A stretch of 64,000 bases of DNA from Sepioteuthis lessoniana (GCA_963585895.1 OY757915.1:91330514-91394513); one strand, 5' to 3'. Positions 20,800 to 32,675 are shown, numbered from the stretch's first letter. Program-made: numbers and translations. The notes: generated from the letters alone by a model not told the origin.

Positions 20800-21480
20800 T
20801 TGGCTTGGTTTGATTTTATGGCACATCAACCATTGTTGGTAATTTAATGCCAAATCCATTTTTAAACATATAAACGGTTCTATTTTAAACAATTCCGTTT
20901 AGTATAGTTATACTGTTTAGTTCTATTTAATCCATAGATAGGAACCTATCAGGTGATATCCTATTTACCAACCCCTCCGCTCGGGCAGGATATGACACAA
21001 GGTCAATTTTTATGCGGAGTTTAACAGGTTTGAATTCAGAGTTTTCCTTCTCCTAGACTAGTTGCCTAACCAAGGCTGAAGAACCTAGTCTGTCCTACTA
21101 TTTACCCATAGCTAGAGGGAGAATAATTGGATTCATACCTTTCCCAAGGGTATTAGTGCTATGTGAAATGCAATCAGTCAGGTCCAGGATTTGCACTCGT
21201 GTCGCCGTGTTCATTTCCTACGACGATAACAATTACACCACGGTCACCTCCTAACAATTACACCACGGTCCTATCAGGTGATATCACACCGGGCCGCATT
21301 GGACCTGGAAGCGATGGCAATAAAGATGTACTCCGCATTCCACAAAACCCTAGCATTATTGGAGCCTCACCATCAGATTGTTTTGTGTTATATCAGGACA
21401 CTCGTTGGTAGGGTATCTTACCACTCTGCAGAGAACCAGTCGGTGTATTTTACAGGCTCAGCCGACTGGGCCAGGAAGAA
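20800..21480 (-). mobile_element. Family E copy split by SINE C
   Basis: The inverted copy starts GGCTTGGTTTGATTTTATGG and ends GCTCAGCCGACTGGGCCAGG. A 309-bp SINE C sits inside the core, between two copies of CCTATCAGGTGATATC (20945-20960 and 21270-21285), a perfect 16-bp target duplication. Removing the insert leaves a normal family E core. Confidence 0.88.
20961..21269 (-). mobile_element. SINE C inside family E, 16-bp target duplication
   Basis: On the minus strand the head reads GACCGTGGTGTAATTGTTAT and CGACACGAGTGCAAATCCTGG, a B-box-like signal. The body matches the copies at 40605-40885 and 52100-52345 (ATTTACCCATAGCT, ACCTAGTCTGTCC, GACACAAGGTCAATTTTTAT). The head segment AACAATTACACCACGGTC is present twice (21229 and 21252). 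Confidence 0.82.
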
Positions 21481-21634
21481 ATTGAAATTGACGGGGTGAG
21501 AAAGAAAAAGAAAAGAAAGAAGTCGGTTTCGCTAATTTGGTGACTTCAACACTAACTGGGTGCCCTGCAGTTGTATCCTCTCGCAAAATTTATACTTTTA
21601 TCAGTTATAGAATAAATATAAGCATAATTACAAA

Positions 21635-21830
21635 GACACAGAGAAGAACAGTAGTGGTACTATTTAACCCATAGCTGGGAGGATAAGGGGATTCATACCT
21701 TTCCCAAGGATATTTGCCCGAAAGTGAACGTAATAGCACGACTGGTGTACGAACTCGCTTACTATAAGTCCGCGGTGCATCGCTTTAACCATTACAGCAC
21801 GAGGACACTCTTCGAACGCTTTTAAAGTAA
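21635..21830 (-). mobile_element. SINE B copy
   Basis: Inverted: TTTAACCCATAGCTGGGAGG, ATACCTTTCCCAAGGATATT, GTACGAACTCGC and TCGCTTTAACCATTACAGCA. The tail is missing at the left, where GAAGAACAGTAGTGG abuts unrelated DNA. Confidence 0.78.
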
Positions 21831-21859
21831 AGGAGAAAGCAGAGAAAAAGACAGAAAAT

Positions 21860-21940
21860 AAAAGGTTTGGTTTGGTTTAGTTTAATGGCATATCAACGCC
21901 TTATGTACTATTTAGTGCCAAAATTTGATTTACTTGTAAA
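21860..21940 (-). repeat. Family E 3' end fragment
   Basis: GGTTTGGTTTGGTTTAG tail, then AATGGCATATCAACG...ATTTAGTGCC. Only the terminal part is recognisable. It faces the forward copy at 22103. Confidence 0.65.
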
Positions 21941-22102
21941 TGTTAGATTATATTCATAACTCTTCATGTTTTCAATATTCCATTGTAATCATTTTTAATT
22001 ATACGCTTTTTTAATTTACCAATAAAAACAACCATTTATTTGGACAGTCATATTGTATAATTTTAACCTATCTTGTAATAATAATTCATACACAATTATT
22101 TT

Positions 22103-22615
22103 AGCCCAGCTGTAGAATACCCAGACTGCATCTCTATAGAGGGGTAAAACACACCTGAGTGTCTTGATATGACATTATACAATGTGATGGTGAGGCTCCA
22201 GGAATGCTGAAGCGTGGGGGAAAGCGATGTAACCCTTCACTGCCATCACTCCCATGTCCACTCTTGCCTGGAGTGGTAGCATCTGAAAGAGTCCTATCTA
22301 TGGGCCAAATAGAACTGTTTGGCATTCAAACCGAGAGCAAATGACTTATGCTAAGTTGAATTGTTAGAAATAGAACTGTTTGATCTTTTAACCATGTGTA
22401 AACAAATGACTGATGTTTAATTGAATAGCTAAGAGATAGATAGCAATACGTGGAACCATTTGATTTATGCTAAACGAAACTGTTAGAAATAGAACTGTTT
22501 CATCATTTAACTCGGCGTATATACAAGGTTTTTTAATCATATATTGATATATATGTAAAAACAGGATTTGGCATTAAATAACCAACAATGTTTGATATTC
22601 CATAAAATCAAACAC
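22103..22615 (+). mobile_element. Family E, full-length type
   Basis: Starts TAGCCCAGCTGTAGAATACC; core GTCCACTCTTGCCTGGAGTG; several AGAAATAGAACTGTTTGATC repeat units; ends GGATTTGGCATTAAATAACC...ATTCCATAAAATCAAAC. About 510 bp and uninterrupted. Confidence 0.85.
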
Positions 22616-22619
22616 AATT

Positions 22620-22870
22620 ATAGAGGAGTAGAGTTTACATTGTGTTGCGGTCAATGTGCTGGACTGGAAGGTCGCAGTAAACAAGTTCGAACACTAGTCT
22701 CGGTATTGCGTTTACTTACGGACAATTACCCATAAATATGTCATGATCTTCCAGTTCGTGGTGGATAGGGTGACATACCTAATTCTTGCTAGGGAAAACA
22801 ACCACTATGGTGGTATCAGCTTGAACGAAAAAGAAATTTCATGGGTCTTCACTCAGCCACGAACACCATT
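22620..22870 (+). mobile_element. Possible tRNA-derived SINE (unnamed)
   Basis: A head-like GTGTTGCGGTCAATGTGCTG with ACAAGTTCGAACACTAGTC (B-box-like) and GTTTACTTACGGACAATTACC recalls SINE B, but the 3' half differs and no second copy is visible. Tentative. Confidence 0.35.
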
Positions 22871-23479
22871 GGAAAGAATAACAGATTTAACATAGCGCAA
22901 CAAAACGAATGATATCTAAAAATAATTTGTAGGTTATTTTATTTCATTACTGATAATTTTGTCAATTTTCTATACGGGACATAATCTTCCCAAAGAAAAT
23001 TAAAATGTGAAAATTTAACATCAAAGGAGGAAGAGCAAAATCGTAAAACCTTCGTGGAAACCAACAAAAGAAAGAGAAGGTAAAAAGAAAGTATTAACTA
23101 CTGTCTTTCTTTTTTTTTTCAGAGGTTAAGATTCTTTCTCCCTCTCCCTCTCCCTATCCTCCTACTTTCACCGGGAATCGCTATACCAGTTCACTGTTGT
23201 CTTGGAGCTAGTTTTAATTCTGCTTGTCTCCTATGAACTTTCTTTTTTTTCCCTCGGCGATGATTTCCTTAATAATTCCTTTCTCTATTAGTGGGGGGGG
23301 CGAATGCAGAAGATAATCCAACATACCCGGTCCAATCTCGACCGATTCATTGCACACCGATTCATTGCAATTAGTTTTTAAAGCTGGCGCCCAAAACTTC
23401 CGGTTCTCCTTCGGGCATCTTCGCTCCTACTCGGGACACTCCGGCTCTCTCCGTCTTCTCCTTCACAAAGTGAAACATT
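22871..23479. other. Unassigned interval
   Basis: AT-rich, then a pyrimidine-rich patch (23105-23165, CTCCCTCTCCCT) and a CTCC-rich patch (23395-23465). No protein or RNA recognised. Confidence 0.4.
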
Positions 23480-23612
23480 TGGGAGCCCCTTATCCTCCAT
23501 GCTATGGGTTAAATTGAACCACTTCTGTTATTCTCCGAAGATAGCTTTGGCATTAAATTAACCACGAAGTTTAATTTGTCATTCAATGAAAAAAGCAAAC
23601 CAAACAATCAAA
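23480..23612 (+). mobile_element. SINE B, 3' half
   Basis: GGGAGCCCCTTATCCTCCAT, TGGGTTAAATTGAACC and GCTTTGGCATTAAATTAACC, tail ending in an A-rich string. The tRNA-like head is absent. Confidence 0.7.
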
Positions 23613-23670
23613 TGGGTTGGGTAAAGATTCCAATTTGATGATAACCATTTCTTGTACAGTTATATGATTT

Positions 23671-24176
23671 TGTTGCATATTGACCTCCGACCCGGCCAGG
23701 ATGTCAAAATAGGAAATGCACCTGTGTAAATAACAGGTGCATCCGATCGAGGAATATCAGGATATTATAACCTTGACCATGGACGGGTTGAATGAGTGCG
23801 ATTATGACGCTCGCAGGTAGAAGAGTGGGCGTCAAATCATTATATAACTCAGGTGAAGACAGGAAGTCAGTTAGTTGGAGGGCAGACGAGTTGGAGAGCA
23901 GATGAGTTGGAGATAAGACGCGGTAGAGAAAACCAGCACCCAGCAGAGTGAGCCACCAGGCCCCCGGTTGAGCAGCCTAGGAGAACGGGAAAGAAACGCG
24001 GTTATGGCCAATAGAGTGGGGGTCAATATGTTGCAGTTCTGTTTGGTCTTCAACTCCCTCTCACACACAACCCTTTCATATAAAGTGAGAGGTATATTTT
24101 TCTAAAGACCTGTGTCGCTCGACTTTATTGTGTCGTCGTTATGATTCTGCATGCATCTGCGTATGAGTATACAACA
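23671..24176 (+). mobile_element. Solo LTR, family 2 (506 bp)
   Basis: Starts TGTTGCATATTG and ends GTATACAACA, with a perfect 4-bp target duplication ATTT (23667-23670 and 24177-24180). GC content is clearly above the flanks. The 3' portion (GAGAGGTATATTTTTCTAAAG) resembles 13885-13954. It is a fossil LTR without internal region; superfamily undetermined. Confidence 0.65.
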
Positions 24177-24384
24177 ATTTCAAGTATTCCTATCTAATAC
24201 TAATAATCTATACGCAATTATATGGTTTTAGAAGACTATTTCTTTATAATGATCATTTGCGTGTAAACAGTTATCTGGTTTCAAGTAACTGCTTTTAATA
24301 ATCCTTAGTGAATAATAATAGCATCAATCATTCTTATAACAAATATTTTTTACTTGGTATGATGTATTCGAATCTGAAACTAAT

Positions 24385-24560
24385 AATTTGCAAACAAATC
24401 TATTTGACCTATGTATGGGACTTTAACAAGTACTACCACTTCAAGTCAGAGTGAACCTGGGAGTAATGGCTATTCAGAGATTCTCGACACTCTACAAAGC
24501 GCCAGTACTTGAACCTCACCACCAGATGCATTTTAGCGTTATAACAAGGACACAAAAACA
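24385..24560 (-). mobile_element. Family E core fragment
   Basis: Core phrases in order: TATTTGACCTATGTATGGGA, AGTCAGAGTGAACCTGGGAG, CCTCACCACCAGATGCA. Repeats and both ends are missing. Confidence 0.65.
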
Positions 24561-24879
24561 ATTGGGAATGAGAGATTGAATCAAATGAGAAGAAAGAGAA
24601 GGTAAAGGAATCAATGCGGGTGGGGGATAAAATGACAAAGGATATGAATAAGCGAGAGATTCAAGTGGACGTTGCGAAGTGGACCAGAGGAAAGTTTACA
24701 TTCAAAGGAGAAAAGAGAGAAGAAAGGAAAGTGTTGAGTGTGTGGGGGGGAATAGGAGAGGAAGAAGTGAATTTCTAAGCTTTGTTTGACAAAAGACTAA
24801 AAGAAAAAACGTCCTGTGAGATCTGACCTCACTATCACTGATCTGAAGGCTTACTAGCAAGATACATACATACATCTAT

Positions 24880-25105
24880 CTATCTATCTGCCTCGTGGTT
24901 TAATAGTTAAAGCGATGGACTGCGAAATTGTAGTTAGTGAGTTCGAACTCCGGTGGCGCTAATACATCCACTTTCGGACAAATACTCTTGGGAAAGGTAT
25001 GAAACCCCTTATCCTCCCACCTATGAGATAAATAGTACCACTACTGTTCTTCTAGGAGAATGGCATTAAATAACTTAAGCAGGTTGATATGTCATTAAAC
25101 AAAGA
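24880..25105 (+). mobile_element. SINE B, best complete copy
   Basis: A-box-like TGGTTTAATAGTTAAAG in the head, B-box-like GAGTTCGAACTCC at about 24940, TCCACTTTCGGACAAATACT, CCCCTTATCCTCCCACC, then tail GAATGGCATTAAATAACTTA...GGTTGATATGTCATTAAACA. About 220 bp. This is the reference for the family. Its 3' tail matches the 3' end of family E. It lies next to the 29-bp satellite. Confidence 0.88.
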
Positions 25106-25107
25106 AA

Positions 25108-28100
25108 CTCTGCTTTTCTCAACCTTCACGCTCTCTTTCTCTTTTCTCAATCTTTAACGCTCTCTTTCTCTTTTCTCTACCTTTCACGCTCTCTTTCTCT
25201 TTTCTCAACCTTTCACGCTCTCTTTCTCTTTTCTCAACCTTTCACACTCTCTTTCTCTTTTCTCTACCTTTCACGCTCTCTTTCTCTTTACTCTACCTTT
25301 CACGCTCTCTTTCTCTTTTCTCTACCTTTCACGTTCTCTTTCTCTTTTCTCTACCTTTCACGCTCTCTTTCTCTTTTCTCTACCTTTCACGCTCTCTTTC
25401 TCTTTTCTCTACCTTTCACGCCCTCTTTCTCTTTTCTCTACTTTTCACGCCCTCTTTCTCTTTTCTCTACCTTTCACGATCTCTTTCTCTTTTCTCAACC
25501 TTTCACACTCTCTTTCTCTTTTCTCAACCTTTCACACTCTCTTTCTCTTTTCTCAACCTTTCACGCTCTCTTTCTCTTTTCTCAACCTTTCACGCTCTCT
25601 TTCTCTTTTCTCTACCTTTCACGCCCTCTTTCTCTTTTCTCTACCTTTCACGCTCTCTTTCTCTTTTCTCAACCTTTCACACTCTCTTCCTCTTTTCTCT
25701 ACCTTTCACACTCTCTTTCTCTTTTCTCTACCTTTCACGCTCTCTTTCTTTTTTCTCAACCTTTCACGTTCTCTTTCTCTTTTCTCTACCTTTCACACTC
25801 TCTTTCTCTTTTCTCAACCTTTCACACTCTCTTTCTCTTTTCTCAACCTTTCACGCTCTCTTTCTCTTTTCTCAACCTTTCACGCTCTCTTTCTCTTTTC
25901 TCTACCTTTCACGCCCTCTTTCTCTTTTCTCTACCTTTCACACTCTCTTCCTCTTTTCTCTACCTTTCACGATCTCTTTCTCTTTTCTCAACCTTTCACA
26001 CTCTCTTTCTCTTTTCTCTACCTTTCACACTCTCTTCCTCTTTTCTCTACCTTTCACGCTCTCTTCCTCTTTTCTCTACCTTTCACGCTCTCTTTCTCTT
26101 TTCTCTACCTTTCACACTCTCTTCCTCTTTTCTCTACCTTTCACGCTCTCTTCCTCTTTTCTCTACCTTTCACGCTCTCTTCCTCTTTTCTCTACCTTTC
26201 ACACTCTCTTCCTCTTTTCTCTACCTTTCACGATCTCTTTCTCTTTTCTCAACCTTTCACACTCTCTTTCTCTTTTCTCAACCTTTCACACTCTCTTTCT
26301 CTTTTCTCTACCTTTCACGCTCTCTTCCTCTTTTCTCTACCTTTCACGCTCTCTTTCTCTTCTCTCAACCTTTCACACTCTCTTCCTCTTTTCTCTACCT
26401 TTCACGCTCTCTTTCTCTTCTCTCAACCTTTCACGCTCTCTTTCTTTTTTCTCTACCTTTCACGCTCTCTTTCTCTTTTCTCTACCTTTCACGCTCTCTT
26501 TCTTTTTTCTCAACCTTTCACGCTCTCTTTCTCTTTTCTCTACCTTTCACGCTCTCTTTCTCTTCTCTCAACCTTTCACGCTCTCTTTCTCTTTTCTCAA
26601 CCTTTCATGTTCTCTTTCTCTTTTCTCTACCTTTCACGCTCTCTTTCTCTTTTCTCTACCTTTCACGCCCTCTTTCTCTTTCTCTACCTTACACGCTCTC
26701 TTTCTTTTTTCTCATCCTTTCACGCCCTCTTTCTCTTTTCTCTACCTTTCACGCTCTCTTTCTTTTTTCTCATCCTTTCACGCCCTCTTTCTCTTTTCTC
26801 TACCTTTCACGCTCTCTTTCTTTTTTCTCATCCTTTCACGCCCTCTTTCTCTTTTCTCAACCTTTCACGTTCTCTTTCTCTTTTCTTAACCTTTCACGCT
26901 CTCTTTCTCTTTTCTCTACCTTTCACCCTCTCTTTCTCTTTTCTCTACCTTTCACGTTCTCTTTCTCTTTTCTCAACCTTTCACGCTCTCTTTCTCTTTT
27001 CTCTACCTTTCACCCTCTCTTTCTCTTTTCTCTACCTTTCACGCTCTCTTTCTCTTTTCTCTACCTTTCACGCCCTCTTTCTCTTTTCTCTACCTTTCAC
27101 ACTCTCTTTCTCTTTTCTCTACCTTTCACGCTCTCTTTCTCTTTTCTCTACCTTTCACGCCCTCTTTCTCTTTTCTCTACCTTTCACGCTCTCTTTCTCT
27201 TTTCTCTACCTTTCACGCTCTCTTTCTCTTTTCTCTACCTTTCACGCTCTCTTTCTTTTTTCTCTACCTTTCACGCTCTCTTTCTCTTTTCTCTACCTTT
27301 CACGCTCCCTTTCTCTTTCCCTACCTTTCACGCTCTCTTTCTTTTTTCTCTACCTTTCACGCTCTCTTTCTCTTTTCTCTACCTTTCACGCTCTCTTTCT
27401 CTTTCTCTACCTTTCACGCTCTCTTTCTCTTTTCTCTACCTTTCACCCTCTCTTTCTCTTTTCTCTACCTTTCACGCTCTCTTTCTCTTTTCTCTACCTT
27501 TCACGCTCTCTTTCTCTTTTCTCTACCTTTCACGCCCTCTTTCTCTTTTCTCTACCTTTCACGCTCTCTTTCTCTTTTCTCTACCTTTCACGCTCTCTTT
27601 CTCTTTTCTCTACCTTTCACGCTCTCTTTCTTTTTTCTCTACCTTTCACGCTCTCTTTCTCTTTTCTCTACCTTTCACGCTCCCTTTCTCTTTCTCTACC
27701 TTTCACGCTCTCTTTCTCTTTTCTCTACCTTTCACGCTCTCTTTCTCTTTTCTCTACCTTTCACGCTCTCTTTCTTTTTTCTCTACCTTTCACGCTCTCT
27801 TTCTCTTTTCTCTACCTTTCACGCTCCCTTTCTCTTTCCCTACCTTTCACGCTCTCTTTCTTTTTTCTCTACCTTTCACGCTCTCTTTCTCTTTTCTCTA
27901 CCTTTCACGCTCTCTTTCTCTTTCTCTACCTTTCACGCTCTCTTTCTCTTTTCTCTACCTTTCACCCTCTCTTTCTCTTTTCTCTACCTTTCACGCTCTC
28001 TTTCTCTTTTCTCTACCTTTCACGCTCTCTTTCTCTTTTCTCTACCTTTCACGCCCTCTTTCTCTTTTCTCTACCTTTCACGCTCTCTTTCTCTTTTCTC

Positions 28101-31100
28101 TACCTTTCACGCTCTCTTTCTCTTTTCTCTACCTTTCACGCTCTCTTTCTTTTTTCTCTTACTTTTCACGCTCTCTTTCTCTTTTCTCTACCTTTCACGC
28201 TCCCTTTCTCTTTCTCTACCTTTCACGCTCTCTTTCTTTTTTCTCTACCTTTCACGCTCTCTTTCTCTTTTCTCTACCTTTCACGCCCTCTTTCTCTTTT
28301 CTCTACCTTTCACACTCTCTTTCTCTTTTCTCTACCTTTCACGCTCTCTTTCTCTTTTCTCTACCTTTCACGCTCTCTTTCTCTTTCTCTACCTTTCACG
28401 CTCTCTTTCTTTTTTCTCTACCTTTCACGCTCTCTTTCTCTTTTCTCTACCTTTCACGCTCTCTTTCTCTTTTCTCTACCTTTCACGCTCTCTTTCTTTT
28501 TTCTCTACCTTTCACGCCCTCTTTCTCTTTTCTCTACCTTTCACGCTCTCTTTCTTTTTTCTCTACCTTTCACGCTCTCTTTCTTTTTTCTCTACCTTTC
28601 ACGCCCTCTTCCTCTTTTCTCTACCTTTCACACTCTCTTCCTCTTTTCTCTACCTTTCACGCTCTTTTTCTCTTTTCTCAACCTTTCACGCTCTCTTTCT
28701 CTTTTCTCTACCTTTCACGCCCTCTTTCTCTTTTCTCATCCTTTCACGCCCTCTTTCTCTTTTCTCTACCTTTCACGCTCTCTTTCTTTTTTCTCATCCT
28801 TTCACGCCCTCTTTCTCTTTTCTCAACCTTTCACGTTCTCTTTCTCTTTTCTCTACTTTTCACACTCTCTTTCTCTTTTCTCTACCTTTCACGCTCTCTT
28901 TCTCTTTTCTCTACCTTTCACGCTCCCTTTCTCTTTCCCTACCTTTCACGCTCTCTTTCTTTTTTCTCTACCTTTCACGCTCTCTTTCTCTTTTCTCTAC
29001 CTTTCACGCTCTCTTTCTCTTTCTCTACCTTTCACGCTCTCTTTCTCTTTTCTCTACCTTTCACCCTCTCTTTCTCTTTTCTCTACCTTTCACGCTCTCT
29101 TTCTCTTTTCTCTACCTTTCACGCCCTCTTTCTCTTTTCTCTAACTTTCACCCTCTCTTTCTCTTTTCTCTACCTTTCACGCTCTCTTTCTCTTTTCTCT
29201 ACCTTTCACGCCCTCTTTCTCTTTTCTCTACCTTTCACGCTCTCTTTCTCTTTTCTCTACCTTTCACGCTCTCTTTCTCTTTTCTCTACCTTTCACGCTC
29301 TCTTTCTTTTTTCTCTACCTTTCACGCTCTCTTTCTCTTTTCTCTACCTTTCACGCTCCCTTTCTCTTTCTCTACCTTTCACGCTCTCTTTCTTTTTTCT
29401 CTACCTTTCACGCTCTCTTTCTCTTTTCTCTACCTTTCACGCCCTCTTTCTCTTTTCTCTACCTTTCACACTCTCTTTCTCTTTTCTCTACCTTTCACGC
29501 TCTCTTTCTCTTTTCTCTACCTTTCACGCTCTCTTTCTCTTTCTCTACCTTTCACGCTCTCTTTCTTTTTTCTCTACCTTTCACGTTCTCTTTCTCTTTT
29601 CTCTACCTTTCACGCTCTCTTTCTCTTTTCTCTACCTTTCACGCTCTCTTTCTTTTTTCTCTACCTTTCACGCCCTCTTTCTCTTTTCTCTACCTTTCAC
29701 GCTCTCTTTCTTTTTTCTCTACCTTCCACGCTCTCTTTCTTTTTTCTCTACCTTTCACGCCCTCTTCCTCTTTTCTCTACCTTTCACACTCTCTTCCTCT
29801 TTTCTCTACCTTTCACGCTCTTTTTCTCTTTTCTCAACCTTTCACGCTCTCTTTCTCTTTTCTCTACCTTTCACGCCCTCTTTCTCTTTTCTCAACCTTT
29901 CACGCTCTCTTTCTCTTTTCTCTACCTTTCACGCCCTCTTTCTCTTTTCTCTACCTTTCACACTCTCTTCCTCTTTTCTCTACCTTTCACGCTCTCTTTC
30001 TCTTTTCTCTACCTTTCACGCCCTCTTTCTCTTTTCTCTACCTTTCACACTCTCTTCCTCTTTTCTCTACCTTTCACGCTCTCTTTCTCTTTTCTCTACC
30101 TTTCACGCCCTCTTTCTCTTTTCTCAACCTTTCACACTCTCTTTCTCTTTTCTCTACCTTTCATGTTCTCTTTCTCTTTTCTCTACCTTTCACACTCTCT
30201 TCCTCTTTTCTCTACCTTTCACACTCTCTTTCTCTTTTCTCTACCTTTCACGTTCTCTTTCTCTTTTCTCAACCTTTCACGCTCTTTTTCTCTTTTCTCA
30301 ACCTTTCACGCTCTCTTTCTCTTTTCTCTACCTTTCACGTTCTCTTTCTCTTTTCTCAACCTTTCACGTTCTCTTTCTCTTTTCTCAACCTTTCACGCTC
30401 TCTTTCTCTTTTCTCTACCTTTCACGCTCTTTTTCTCTTTTCTCAACCTTTCACGCTCTCTTTCCCTTTTCTCAACCTTTCACGCTCTCTTTCTCTTTTC
30501 TCTACCTTTCACGCCCTCTTTCTCTTTTCTCAACCTTTCACGCTCTCTTTCTCTTTTCTCTACCTTTCACGCTCTCTTTCTCTTTTCTCAACCTTTCACG
30601 CTCTTTTTCTCTTTTCTCTACCTTTCACACTCTCTTTCTCTTTTGTCTACCTTTCACGCCCTCTTTCTCTTTTCTCTACCTTTCACGCTCTCTTTCTCTT
30701 TTCTCAACCTTTCACGCTCTCTTTCTCTTTTCTCAACCTTTCACGCTCTCTTTCCCTTTTCTCAACCTTTCACGCTCTCTTTCTCTTTTCTCTACCTTTC
30801 ACGCCCTCTTTCTCTTTTCTCTACCTTTCACGCACTCTTTCCCTTTTCTCTACCTTTCACGCCCTCTTTCTCTTTTCTCAACCTTTCACGCTCTCTTTCT
30901 CTTTTCTCAACCTTTCACGCTATCTTTCCCTTTTCTCAACCTTTCACGCTCTCTTTCTCTTTTCTCAACCTTTCACGCTCTCTTTCTCTTTTCTCTACCT
31001 TTCAGACTCACTTTCTCTTTTCTCTACCTTTCACGCCCTCTTTCTCTTTTCTCAACCTTTCACGCTCTCTTTCTCTTTTCTCTACCTTTCACGCTCTCTT

Positions 31101-32675
31101 TCTCTTTTCTCTACCTTTCACGCCCTCTTTCTCTTTTCTCAACCTTTCACGCTCTCTTTCTCTTTTCTCTACCTTTCACGCTCTCTTTCTCTTTTCTCAA
31201 CCTTTCACGCTCTCTTTCTCTTTTCTCTACCTTTCACACTCTCTTTCTCTTTTCTCTACCTTTCACGCTCTCTTTCTCTTTTCTCAACCTTTCACGCTCT
31301 CTTTCTCTTTTCTCTACCTTTCACGCTCTCTTTCTCTTTTCTCAACCTTTCACGCCCTCTTTCTCTTTTCTCTACCTTTCACGCTCTCTTTCTCTTTTCT
31401 CAACCTTTCACGCTCTCTTTCTCTTTTCTCAACCTTTCACGCTCTCTTTCTCTTTTCTCAACCTTTCACGCTCTCTTTCTCTTTTCTCTACCTTTCACGT
31501 TCTCTTTCTCTTTTGTCTACCTTTCATGTTCTCTTTCTCTTTTCTCAACCTTTCTCGCTCTCTTTCTCTTTTCTCAACCTTTCATGTTCTCTTTCTCTTT
31601 TCTCTACCTTTCACGCTCTCTTTCTCTTTTCTCAACCTTTCACGCTCTCTTTCTCTTTTCTCTACCTTCACGCTCTCTTTCTCTTTTCTCAACCTTTCAC
31701 GCTCTCTTTCTCTTTTCTCTAACTTTCACGCCCTCTTTCTCTTTTCTCTACCTTTCACGCTCTCTTTCTCTTTTCTCAACCTTTCACGCTCTCTTTCTCT
31801 TTTCTCAACCTTCACGCTCTCGTTCTCTTTTCTCTACCTTTCACGTTCTCTTTCTCTTTTCTCTACCTTTCACGTTCTCTTTCTCTTTTCTCTACCTTGC
31901 ACGTTCTCTTTCTCTTTTCTCAACCTTTCACGCTCTCTTTCTCTTTTCTCAACCTTTCACGCTCTCTTTCTCTTTTCTCAACCTTTCACGCTCTCTTTCT
32001 CTTTTCTCTACCTTTCACGCTCTCTTTCTCTTTTCTCAACCTTTCACGCTCTCTTTCTCTTTTCTCTACCTTTCACGCCCTCTTTCTCTTTTCTCTACCT
32101 TTCACGCTCTCTTTCTCTTTTCTCAACCTTTCACGCTCTCTTTCTCTTTTCTCAACCTTTCACGCTCTCTTTCTCTTTTCTCAGCCTTTCACGCTCTCTT
32201 TCTCTTTTCTCAACCTTTCACGCTCTTTTTCTCTTTTCTCAACCTTTACGCTCTCTTTCTCTTTTCTCAATCTTTCTCGCTCTCTTTCTCTTTTCTCAAC
32301 CTTTCACGCTCTCTTTCTCTTTTCTCAACCTTTCACGTTCTCTTTCTCTTTTCTCAATCTTTCACGCTCTCTTTCTCTTTTATCAACCTTTCACGCTCTC
32401 TTTCTCTTTTATCAACCTTTCACGCCCTCTTTCTCTTTTCTCTACCTTTCACGCTCTCTTTCTCTTTTCTCAACCTTTCACGCTCTCTTTCTCTTTTCTC
32501 AACCTTTCACGCTCACTTTCTCTTTTCTCTACCTTTCACGCTCTCTTTTTCTTTTCTCTACCTTTCACGTTCTTTTTCTCTTTTCTCTACCTTTCACGCT
32601 CTCTTTCTCTTTTCTCTACCTTTCACGCTCTCTTTCTTTTTTCTCTACCTTTCACGTTTTCTTTCTCCTCTCTTA
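25108..32675. repeat. 29-bp polypyrimidine satellite, about 260 units
   Basis: A continuous tandem array of a 29-bp unit (CTACCTTTCACGCTCTC + TTTCTCTTTTCT). Variants: CTACC or CAACC start, CACG/CACA, TCTT/TCCT, and occasional 1-bp losses. Higher-order structure: the variant CACGCTCCCTTTCTCTTTCC occurs at 27301 and 27820 (519 bp apart) and a sister variant at 27676 and 28196 (520 bp apart). A block of about 535 bp starting at 28196 recurs at 29352. No spacers, and no gene inside. Plus-strand open frames up to 845 codons are artefacts. Confidence 0.97.

Noticed and set aside
25108-32675. CRISPR-like array of about 29-bp direct repeats
   Set aside because: Units are contiguous with no unique spacers, the context is eukaryotic and no cas-like genes are present. 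It is a tandem satellite.
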